Source: Vagococcus allomyrinae (GTDB lineage Bacteria; Bacillota; Bacilli; Lactobacillales; Vagococcaceae). Taken from it: a stretch of 64,000 bases of DNA. The translations under genes and the position numbers were made by a program. This document shows, in pieces, positions 8,769 through 16,216 of the stretch (the stretch's first letter is position 1; every line of letters begins with the position of its first letter). The notes beneath the pieces are model-generated. The model had not been told where the DNA came from. It was given only the letters and a program-made list of their open reading frames with translations, and did not search any database. The stretch spans positions 62,001-126,000 of the forward strand of contig NZ_JAEEGA010000003.1 of NCBI RefSeq assembly GCF_017829975.1, read 5' to 3'.

Positions 8769-9239
8769 CTACTTCCCATCTTTACGCATCTTCAATTTTA
8801 AAAATGCCAAAGCTTTTTTAGCATCGCCCTCGTCAAGTGTGTTTTCGCCTACGATTTCGGTTTCGGTGCCAGTCGTTGATTTATTGATATCGATAACCAA
8901 ATCCGTATAGTCATTTTCAACCACGAATTTAGCTTGCTGACCGATAAATTTTAACCCGACCACACTCATTCCGCTTTCACCAATTTGTTCCATCGTATTG
9001 GCAAAATCCACATCTGAATTTCCCCAGCCATCTGAAGACAGAATAGCGCCATCACAACGCATTCCCGCCAGCCACTTGGCCGTTCTTTGCCCTACAAGGT
9101 ACTTCATCTTATTATCTTGAGGCGTCCCAACGATAATCACCCCTTGCAAATCAATGTCTGGGTCACTAGCAAAAACGGCTAGTAAAGGATCTTTAAAATG
9201 ATGCAAAGACGTTTCTTTTGTCGAAGGACCAATTCCCAT
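8769..9239 (-). CDS. prdE: PrdE, homologue of the C-terminal part of PrdA
   Basis: From the ATG at 9239 this encodes 156 residues. It starts MGIGPSTKETSLHHF, which aligns with CIGPASKETSRHYF in PrdA just after the PrdA cleavage site. The rest keeps GVIIVGTPQDN and CDGAILSSDGWGNSDVDFAN in line with PrdA. The Cys that becomes the pyruvoyl group in PrdA is a Gly here, so it should carry no pyruvoyl. AGAAAGCGAGTGATC just upstream matches 12 of 15 bases of a full-length Shine-Dalgarno stretch, favouring ATG 9239 over GTG 9248. It is in the same frame as prdD, separated by a TGA. Prd-associated, with the exact role unknown. Confidence 0.8.
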   Translation of the reverse strand: MGIGPSTKETSLHHFKDPLLAVFASDPDIDLQGVIIVGTPQDNKMKYLVGQRTAKWLAGMRCDGAILSSDGWGNSDVDFANTMEQIGESGMSVVGLKFIGQQAKFVVENDYTDLVIDINKSTTGTETEIVGENTLDEGDAKKALAFLKLKMRKDGK

Positions 9240-9272
9240 GATGATCACTCGCTTTCTGAATGATGGTTGCTC

Positions 9273-10010
9273 TCAGACCATGGCACGTATCGCACCATCG
9301 CGATATTCGTTCGGACTTAGTAACACAGGCATGTTGTTCGTATCGATAATCGAGACACCCCCTACAAACCCACTTGGTTCATTAGGAAAGAGTAAATTAT
9401 CATACATAGCCCCTTGCCCAGCGACTTGCTTGACAATCGCTACTTTAGGTTTACCCGTTGACTGTAACTCGCGATACTCGTGAGTTTCATCTGCGTATCG
9501 ACCATCGGCCATTTTCAATAAATCGCGGATTGGCTGAATCATCTCGTCAACATAAGCAAACATTTCCAAACAGAGTTTTCGCTCTAAAATAGCCCCTTCT
9601 TTAGCAATTAAATCAATATGAATCAAATAATCACTTTTAGCCGGTGTGCCATTTTTACCAAAAACCATCTGGTTAGCTAGCTTGCCATTTGATGAACCAA
9701 ATTCATGCATCTGCGCACCATTTTTAATTTTGCCAGTCATTAACACGTAAACGCCAGTCAGGGTATGGGTTATCCCATCACCAAGCTGACCTAAGACTTT
9801 CGTCGAAATAGGCAAAACATCCATAATCGTGTTAATTTCAACATCATGCTGAAATGGTTCAATAATGTTAATGGTCACTTTCTCAAAACCATGAGATTGT
9901 TCATTAGTTAGTGGTAGTGATAATTGTTTTTCTTTAAACCCATAAGCATCTCCTAGGGAGACCTGCTCCACATGAAATACTTTAATTTTTAAGGTAGAAT
10001 GCTTACTCAT
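9273..10010 (-). CDS. prdD: PrdD, homologue of the N-terminal part of PrdA
   Basis: The 245-residue product resembles the middle of PrdA: INIIEPFQHDVEINTIMDVLPI, then GDGITHTLTGVYVLMTG and VKQVAGQGAMYDNLLFP all have close PrdA counterparts. It ends ...DGAIRAMV and TGA exactly where PrdA has GGIHALTC, that is, at the PrdA maturation site. With prdE it is thus a split, uncleaved version of PrdA. The ATG has AGAGGTGA upstream. In an organism that reads UGA as Sec, the in-frame TGA at 9273-9275 could in principle be read through into prdE, but prdE has its own strong ribosome site, so I annotate two genes. Confidence 0.82.
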   Translation of the reverse strand: MSKHSTLKIKVFHVEQVSLGDAYGFKEKQLSLPLTNEQSHGFEKVTINIIEPFQHDVEINTIMDVLPISTKVLGQLGDGITHTLTGVYVLMTGKIKNGAQMHEFGSSNGKLANQMVFGKNGTPAKSDYLIHIDLIAKEGAILERKLCLEMFAYVDEMIQPIRDLLKMADGRYADETHEYRELQSTGKPKVAIVKQVAGQGAMYDNLLFPNEPSGFVGGVSIIDTNNMPVLLSPNEYRDGAIRAMV

Positions 10011-10044
10011 CGTCTCACCTCTTCTGTCACCATCACAGACATTA

Positions 10045-10157
10045 GGAGAGAGTCAAGACAGACTCCTCTCCCAAAACTCTGGATGTTTCTATCACTAGTC
10101 GCTCATTAAACAACCGTCAAAAGATAATTACGTTTGCACTTCTTCCATCAGAAGTGC
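10045..10157. other. Hairpins in the prdB-prdD intergenic region
   Basis: Two inverted repeats sit in the 191-base gap. One is GGAGAGAGTC / GACTCCTCTCC (10045-10071, one bulge); the other is GCACTTCT / AGAAGTGC (10136-10157, perfect, six-base loop). Neither is followed by a T run on the minus strand, so they look more like mRNA-stability or processing elements than full terminators. Confidence 0.5.
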
Positions 10158-10201
10158 AATTAATTTAAAGCACCTTAATTAGAATTTCATTCAATTCTCA
10201 T

Positions 10202-10927
10202 TTATACATGAGCGATGTATTCATACGGCAACGGCACAATCTTGCCCGGTGTTTGAATCGCGACCAACTCAGTTAAGGTATCTTTTAATATATGAGTTTG
10301 CATGTCAATATTATGAGGCTCACCCGCATTAGCTCCCATTGGTACAAGTGGGGCTACAGCTCTTGGTGACCCATTTTGTCTGACGACAGGTGGTAATGCT
10401 GCAATTAAAATTGTAGGAATTCCCGCTTCCTCAATAGCTCTCTGCACGATCACGGCAGTTCTATGACAGGTTCCTCAACCAGCGGTTAAGACGACAGCGT
10501 CGACTTCTTCTTCCACTAATTTTTGTGCAATTTCCGGACCAGTGCGGTTAATAAACGCATCTTGGTCACCACCGCCACCCATAAAGCCAAAGTGAACTGG
10601 CGCACATTCTTTAATAAACCCTTCCTCAGCGAGCTCTCTTAAACGCTCAATCGGGAACATGCAGTTAACATCTTTGTTAACATCCGCATTATCGTACCCA
10701 CCATGTGACACCATTAAATCATTGACATCAGCGTCACTAGGAATTTCACGATACGTTGTATCCCCCGCTAAATTAAATCGTTTATCACTTTTCAGATGAA
10801 CACCGGCAGCAGTCGCCATGGCAATGCGCATCTCTTTTAGTTCTTTGGTTACAGGTGTAAAAATCGATTTAGGTGTGATTGGCACAAAAATCTCAGATTG
10901 CAATCCATCAAATACTGTTAATGACAT
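10202..10927 (-). CDS. prdB: D-proline reductase selenoprotein subunit PrdB (UGA = Sec)
   Basis: PrdB is the selenium-containing catalytic subunit of D-proline reductase, which opens the proline ring to give 5-aminovalerate. Two half-frames join in the same frame through a TGA at 10475-10477: ...VVLTAG-U-GTCHRTAVIVQ.... With Sec at residue 151 the protein is 241 residues, the size known for clostridial PrdB. GTC just after Sec gives the Sec-x-x-Cys pair. A start ATG at 10927 has AAGGGAG upstream. A hairpin 16 bases past the UGA fits a SECIS element. It lies after the 97-residue gene and before prdD. Reading the TGA as a stop would remove the conserved C-terminal third. Confidence 0.95.
10442..10477 (-). 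promoter_or_regulatory. prdB UGA codon and SECIS-like hairpin
   Basis: The UGA is at 10475-10477. A hairpin at 10442-10458 follows on the minus strand, with the pairing CTGCCG / CG(T)GCAG, a bulged U and the loop TGAT. It starts 16 bases after the UGA, and a G sits in the first half of the loop, which fits bacterial SECIS elements. The pairing was drawn by eye. Confidence 0.7.
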
Positions 10928-10950
10928 TCTAATTGACTCCCTTCAATAGG

Positions 10951-11244
10951 TTAGTTTTCAGACTTCTCTTGATATCGACTCTTAATTTCTTCCATTCGTT
11001 TCTTGTTTTGTTCGATGGCATATACGTACTTTTCATCAGGTTCTGGATCCAGAACCTCGGGATAAGACATCATAAACCCAACAACTTGTCCGACTTGAAG
11101 TTCATTTTGTGAAATCAGCATTCGTTTCGGAATTTTGATTTGGCCTAGTCGACCTTTTAAATCTATGGTAACACCGGCATCGGTAAGCTCTACCAAAATA
11201 CCTTCGTACATTCGTTCAGTTGAAATATATTTTAATCTATCCAT
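10951..11244 (-). CDS. Conserved 97-residue protein of the prd operon
   Basis: This small soluble protein has a hydrophobic/acidic N-terminal half (EGILVELTDAGVTIDLKGRLGQIKIPKRML) that reads as a short beta-rich domain, and a charged C-terminal helix (KKRMEEIKSRYQEK). A gene of similar size and position, between prdA and prdB, is present in clostridial prd operons, so it is a real conserved member of the cluster. It has a GAAGGTG site before its ATG and lies 29 bases after prdA and 23 before prdB. No catalytic residue is evident, and I know of no proven function. Confidence 0.78.
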   Translation of the reverse strand: MDRLKYISTERMYEGILVELTDAGVTIDLKGRLGQIKIPKRMLISQNELQVGQVVGFMMSYPEVLDPEPDEKYVYAIEQNKKRMEEIKSRYQEKSEN

Positions 11245-11273
11245 ACATACACCTTCAAATAAAGTTTTTTTGA

Positions 11274-13148
11274 TTATTCTTGTTCGTAGATTTCCAAACG
11301 TTTCTTACTCTTTGGTAAAGCTTGCTCATTGTCAACTAGCTCAACCTTGGTACCTGATTGTGCTTCAATCGCTTCGACGTTGTTCTGTTTAACATTAGGG
11401 TTCCATTTACGTTCGGCTTTTTCAATTGTGCCGCCACCCATCAAGGTTTTAACCATCGCCAATGCTCTAACAGCATCTTCTGGACATAAGGTATTATTTG
11501 ATAAGATTTCATTTTCAATCCCTTGCATTGATTTATTGTTATCAACCATAGCATTCATGTATTTATTACCGACAACTAACGCCCCTTGAACCGCACTGTA
11601 AGTTTCACCCACAACGTGAACACCACGTTTGCCAATTTCTTCAATGTGAGACGCGAAATCAATGTGGTTGTTACCAAATCCTTCTGTGGTGACAATCGCG
11701 CCATCAATTCCCATGGCTTCAATGGTCATCCCCAGACGTTTGGACACATAAAACTTCTCTGAGTTAGCCTGTGGCGACCCCACAAACATCACACCAACTA
11801 AATCGATCTCTTCATCTTCCATCGCCGCTTTGACAAGTGGCTCTCTGAAATAATGACGTGAGGTTTCTTTAGAAGCTGGTCCAATACAGGTTAAAGCATG
11901 AATACCACCATCTAAAACTTCTGTCGGGGCTAAAATAACTGGCAAGTTACCTAAATCAACGTTTGGTTTTGCTCCAAGAACACCAACTGGTTCAACTGGC
12001 ATGATCAAGTTATCGTGCATGGCACCTTGTCCCATGATTTCCTTAACAATCAACACGCGTTTCTTACCTGGTCGACGGTATTGAACAATCTCTTCTGATT
12101 CGACGACAAGAGCCTCATCAGCTTCTTTCATGGCCTTGCGAATTTCTTCGGTAATGTGATCCGCAGACTTATGAGCCGCCAATGGACCACTACGTTCCAT
12201 ATTCGTTCCTGCCTTAACCGTTACTTCTACTTTGATGAAGATATCGCCTTTATCAGGTGCCCCAGGGCGTCCCCACATAATGTTACGATCAAGTTCACCT
12301 TCTGAGGAACCAAATTCACCAATTTGCACCCCATTTGCATCTGTCCCAGTTAACACAATGACGACGCCATCTAAAATACGCGTAATACCGTGACCGATAT
12401 CGCCTTCTTCTTTTGTGGCAATCGGTTGAACATCCATAATCGTTTCGCTGTAAACTTCATATTTATCCGGTGTAATAATTTCCACTTTCATATCTTCTAC
12501 TAACTCTTGCAATTCAACTGACTCATTACAGATTTCAGCAGCATTGCGAATCGTTAACGTTGTGCCTTCAAGCTGGGTTGCTTCACCAAACTCAACCTTA
12601 TCAACTTTAAAGTGCTTGCGAACAAAGGAACGGACTTCCTTTGATTCAGCAACTGCTTCAGGCGCGCTGGTCTCAGCAATCACTTGCGGGACAGCGGGAG
12701 CCGCTTCTGGAACAGCACCCATCGCACCTGCTAAGGTTAGCGGAATCTCTAAATCAATTCCTTTTCCTTCAGCAATGTGAATTTTCACCATCTGACCAGC
12801 GGCACTCAACGGTGCACTAGTTGGGGTAATCGGTTGCGGAGCAACCGGTGTTTCCACGATGGCTTCTGCTTTTGTAGAAGTTTTTTCTTCAACTTTGGTA
12901 ATTCCTTCAAGTAAATCAGCGGTTAAAGGAACTAACGCATCCGTTGTTTTTAATAATGTTGCACCTAATACTTCACCGATCGTCAACGTCTCGTCTCCAA
13001 GCGTTAATAAACCAGAATCTTCTAAGTCTGGAAAAATCACTGGATCTTCTAAATCTCCTGGTCCAATTACTTTTCCTGATTCTGTTCGACAACAAAGTAC
13101 GGCTGGATCTTTTGCATGCTCTTGTGCAGTTTCTACAGTAATTGACAT
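11274..13148 (-). CDS. prdA: D-proline reductase proprotein PrdA
   Basis: PrdA is the proprotein that is cut to give two subunits of D-proline reductase, one starting with a pyruvoyl group that binds the substrate. The 624-residue product starts MSITVETAQEHAKDP, the family N-terminus. An Ala/Pro-rich linker spans roughly residues 98-170. The cleavage motif is GGIHALTCIGPASKET, and by my count the Cys is residue 421, the position of the known cleavage in the Clostridium sticklandii enzyme. I use ATG 13148 (GGGAGG upstream), not 13166. It has no in-frame UGA. The gene is second in the operon, 28 bases after prdC. Confidence 0.95.
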   Translation of the reverse strand: MSITVETAQEHAKDPAVLCCRTESGKVIGPGDLEDPVIFPDLEDSGLLTLGDETLTIGEVLGATLLKTTDALVPLTADLLEGITKVEEKTSTKAEAIVETPVAPQPITPTSAPLSAAGQMVKIHIAEGKGIDLEIPLTLAGAMGAVPEAAPAVPQVIAETSAPEAVAESKEVRSFVRKHFKVDKVEFGEATQLEGTTLTIRNAAEICNESVELQELVEDMKVEIITPDKYEVYSETIMDVQPIATKEEGDIGHGITRILDGVVIVLTGTDANGVQIGEFGSSEGELDRNIMWGRPGAPDKGDIFIKVEVTVKAGTNMERSGPLAAHKSADHITEEIRKAMKEADEALVVESEEIVQYRRPGKKRVLIVKEIMGQGAMHDNLIMPVEPVGVLGAKPNVDLGNLPVILAPTEVLDGGIHALTCIGPASKETSRHYFREPLVKAAMEDEEIDLVGVMFVGSPQANSEKFYVSKRLGMTIEAMGIDGAIVTTEGFGNNHIDFASHIEEIGKRGVHVVGETYSAVQGALVVGNKYMNAMVDNNKSMQGIENEILSNNTLCPEDAVRALAMVKTLMGGGTIEKAERKWNPNVKQNNVEAIEAQSGTKVELVDNEQALPKSKKRLEIYEQE

Positions 13149-13176
13149 TTTGTCAAAACCTCCCATTAACTATTTT

Positions 13177-14463
13177 TTAATCATCGGTGGGTAATTTTCT
13201 GTATAGTTTGTGACCTGCAGCACGAAGCACATGATCCGTATGATGATACACTGGAACTCCTAACCTAGGAGCAACACCCATGACGGTGTTCGTTCAATCC
13301 TGACACGTGCCAGTTAAGATAACCTCAGCACCAGCCTTTTTCATTTTTAATACTTTTTCTGCTTGACCTGGACAAATGCCCGGCAAGTCACATCTATATC
13401 TTCCATTAACTTCCACCATGCGTTTGCAACGTTCAGCTGCAACAACTTTAGCACCCATATTATGCGCGATTTCAGTTAAACGATCTTCACCGCCACCACA
13501 CTCGCAAATCAAAATACCAATATTACGTTTTTCTTGAGGGTAAGGCATCGCAACGATAAAGCCACCGGTCGTTTTTGTGACAGGACTCATTTCGGTACCA
13601 CTGGCACCTGTAAAAGGTCCTCCGAGAACGATTTCACCATGAGGCTCAATATAACCGCCTGTGGCATCGATCAAAGTCACGGCAGGAGTGCCGATTGGAA
13701 TATCCTTAAACACTTGCGTTCCTTTAACCACTCTTCCAGAAACCGTTAAATCTTTATCAATAAAAGGTTTCCTTAAAAGAACTGCTTCAGCCACATGCTT
13801 AACCGTTTCAATATTGGAAACAATCGTATTTGCCTCAATCGGCAATTGTCCTGGTTCCAACGTCACTCCGACTAATTCCCGAACGACAACCCGCTCGTCG
13901 CCAGCTGGATACATATCTGATAAAAACTTTACGTGAATGTTTGATTCGTTTTTAACAGCTGCTTCCAAGCTACTGACAGCTCGTTTGTACTTGCGCTTAA
14001 TGGCTATATACACTTCTGATGCTTGGGTGATCTCCTGCATAATCTTTAGGCCTTCAACCAAACGATCGGCTTCCTCTTCAATCAAACGAATATTATGTGC
14101 TAATAGCGGCTCACATTCAGCAGCATTGGCAATTAAATACCCGCCTTTAATGCTTGAAGCTAATTTCACATGAGTCGGGAAACCAGCACCACCAGCACCA
14201 ACTATTCCCGCTTCTTCAACCATCTCTATGGGTGTTGCGGCTTTTATCGGAACAAAATCCTGATTTTGATCGCCAGACATATTAATGACAATCCCAGTCG
14301 CATTGATATTGACAACCTCACCATTGATACTTGCATGAATGTTGGCGCCAAGTCCTGTTGGTTTAGCAATAAGTTGCCCACGTTTAACTTGTTCACCGAT
14401 TGACACAACCGCTTCACAAGGAGCACCGACATGTTGTTTTAATGGAATTTGAATATTTACCAT
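13177..14463 (-). CDS. prdC: PrdC, proline reductase-associated electron transfer selenoprotein (UGA = Sec)
   Basis: PrdC is an RnfC-like protein thought to feed electrons to proline reductase. The open frame ends at a TGA (13294-13296) after LTGTCQD but goes on in the same frame for 38 more residues (TNTVMGVAPRLGVP and on) to a TAA at 13177. Read as Sec, it gives 428 residues with a Cys-x-x-Sec motif (C-Q-D-U). GAGGAGFPTH and AAECEPLL at residues 90-120 are the RnfC/SLBB-type NADH- and flavin-binding region, and CECGGG and ICPGQ follow. The start has AAGGAGGTGA upstream. It is the first gene of the prd operon and faces the AraC-type regulator. Confidence 0.93.
13257..13296 (-). promoter_or_regulatory. 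prdC UGA codon with two candidate SECIS hairpins
   Basis: The UGA is at 13294-13296. Two hairpins follow: AACACC / GGTGTT (13273-13290, starting 3 bases after UGA) and CTCCTA-GGT-TAGGAG (13257-13271, loop GGT, about 22 bases after UGA). The second is the better match in loop content and distance for a bacterial SECIS. Confidence 0.6.
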
Positions 14464-14910
14464 GTTATTTTCACCTCCTTTTATCGCTTAATTAAATCAG
14501 ACGTAAAACGTGTCTAATTCCCCTATATATTAACACAATAAAAAACAGAATGCATTAGTTTCTGGCGTATTTGTTAACACTTTTCACAAAAAGAAGAGTT
14601 TGTTAAAAAATCGGTTACATTTCCTGTTATATTTCTCTCCCACTAATTGACATTTTATATAGCCCATGGTAATCTTAAAGAACAAAGCACCACAATCGCT
14701 ACTGCCACAAGGGTATTCAAAGTTGCACAGCCTAATTCACTTTAAAAATTTCAGAAAATAAAGTGACCTATTCAAAGTCAAACGTGACTATATCTAACGA
14801 AGAATAACGCATCAAAACAAGCTCTATAGTGTTATTTTTCACAAAAACCCAAAAGTGGTTTTTTCTAATGTGACGGTGTCTAAATAACGTTTATAAAGGA
14901 GGAAATTCAA
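14464..14910. promoter_or_regulatory. Divergent control region between prdC and the AraC-type gene
   Basis: This 447-base gap is without genes. On the prdC side a TAATAT box lies near 14527 with no good -35 partner, as expected if an activator is needed. Nearer the regulator, GTGAC recurs at 14763, 14784 and 14870. The first two are 21 bases apart in direct repeat, within AAGTGACCTAT and ACGTGACTAT, which is two helical turns and fits an AraC-family binding site. I saw no -24/-12 sigma-54 promoter. Confidence 0.5.
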
Positions 14911-15870
14911 TTGAACTTCAACAACACAAATTATTTAAACGGTTTTTTTTACAATCTGGAAGAAAAAAGGTTTCATTTAAAAAAAGAGTCTAGCATCGAA
15001 TCGTACATCCAATCATTCGAAAATAACTCTCACCTAACGTCAACTGCTTTTATTTCAGATAACCCCATTAAGCTGACCTATCGCGTCCCCTATTTTAGGT
15101 TGCTCTATGTGTTGAAAGGATCGATCGGCATTTCAGTCGACCAGAAGGAACTCGACTTTTTTGAAGGTGGCGTTATTTTAGCAAACCCAAACTCCCACAT
15201 TATCTACCGGGGAATGAGCAGCAATACCGAAGTTGCGACGATCATTTTTAAGCCCGATTTTTTTAGCAACCTCTTCTTAAGCGATTTAGTCGATCTGCCT
15301 CTGTTTTACGACTTTGTCATGCAGGGACTAGATAGCAACTACCAAAAAAGCAATTATTTTTTCTTTCAACAATCACTTGAAAATTTTAGCCATTACTTGT
15401 TATTGTTTCTATTTAAAGAAACCATTTTGAACAACCCGAACAAATCTGTTAAACATCCAGCCTTGTTCTTGCTACTTTCCGAATTAGACGATAACAAAGA
15501 TAAAACCTTGGTGCTGGAGAAATCAACCTTGCCCTCTAATTTATTTATTGGCGAAATCCTTAAACACATCAATCATCATTATGACGAAGTTTCGTTAAAT
15601 GAACTGGCAACTCTCTATAATTTACACCCAAATTCACTGTCTTCGATGATCAAAAAACAGACAGGAAAGAACTTTTCAGAGCATTTAACAGAAGTTCGTT
15701 TAAACAGAGCCTCCTACTATTTAAAAAATTCAACCGTCTCTGTACAAGAGATTAGCGAGAAGATGGGCTATCAAGATAAAAGTTATTTTTTCCGCTTGTT
15801 CAAAAAGCACTTCGGACTCTCGCCAAACCAGTATCGAAAGAAAAACCAACAGATTACCGACGGTTCATAA
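14911..15870 (+). CDS. AraC family transcriptional regulator
   Basis: This DNA-binding activator or repressor of 319 residues has a variable N-terminal half of cupin type, which would sense a ligand. The C-terminal 95 residues carry a double helix-turn-helix: ISLNELATLYNLHPNSLSSMIKKQTGKNF-like, then VQEISEKMGYQDKSYFFRLFKKHFGLSPNQYR, a textbook AraC signature. The start is a TTG with AAAGGAGG upstream, 8 bases away. It is divergent from prdC with 447 bases between, so control of the prd genes is the natural guess, with proline or a proline catabolite as ligand. It occupies the role that PrdR, a sigma-54 activator, has in clostridia. Confidence 0.88.
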   Translation: MNFNNTNYLNGFFYNLEEKRFHLKKESSIESYIQSFENNSHLTSTAFISDNPIKLTYRVPYFRLLYVLKGSIGISVDQKELDFFEGGVILANPNSHIIYRGMSSNTEVATIIFKPDFFSNLFLSDLVDLPLFYDFVMQGLDSNYQKSNYFFFQQSLENFSHYLLLFLFKETILNNPNKSVKHPALFLLLSELDDNKDKTLVLEKSTLPSNLFIGEILKHINHHYDEVSLNELATLYNLHPNSLSSMIKKQTGKNFSEHLTEVRLNRASYYLKNSTVSVQEISEKMGYQDKSYFFRLFKKHFGLSPNQYRKKNQQITDGS

Positions 15871-15925
15871 AAGGATTTTTTCCCCTTTATTTTTGTCATT
15901 TAATTCATTTTCAACCAATTAATAT

Positions 15926-15953
15926 TTGACAAAGTTTTGTTTTAATATATAAT
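15926..15953 (+). promoter_or_regulatory. proS promoter
   Basis: TTGACA (15926-15931) and TATAAT (15948-15953) are 16 bases apart, giving a transcription start near 15960 just before the T-box leader. Confidence 0.8.
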
Positions 15954-15959
15954 TGGCAT

Positions 15960-16190
15960 TATCAAATTGAATATCTTTAGTTTTAGTCTGGACTAGTAAA
16001 GGATCCGCAAATACCTACAGAAAGAAAATCGATTGCTGAGAGATTTTCGTCACTGGCGCCCTTGAACCTACCAATTTTCTTTCGGTGAGAGACCGTTATC
16101 AACTATTAAAGTCGTAAAGTTAGCATTACTTTAAAACAAGGTGGTACCGCCAATTATTGGTCCTTGTATTAAAGTAATGCTTTTTTATTT
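15960..16190 (+). promoter_or_regulatory. T-box leader (proline specifier CCU)
   Basis: The leader contains stem I (AGAAAGAAAAT pairing with ATTTTCTTTC), a specifier loop with GAACCTACC in which CCU (16067-16069) is a proline codon, and the T-box sequence AAGGTGGTACCGC (16138-16150). A terminator follows, AGCATTACTTTAA / TTAAAGTAATGCT, then TTTTTT (16122-16186). Uncharged tRNA-Pro should favour the antiterminator and turn proS on. Confidence 0.92.
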
Positions 16191-16216
16191 TTTATTATGG
16201 AAAGGTGGATTTTTGC

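Noticed and set aside
14464-14910. Sigma-54 promoter for the prd operon
   Set aside because: I looked for a TGGCA-N7-TTGC pair on the minus strand and found none.
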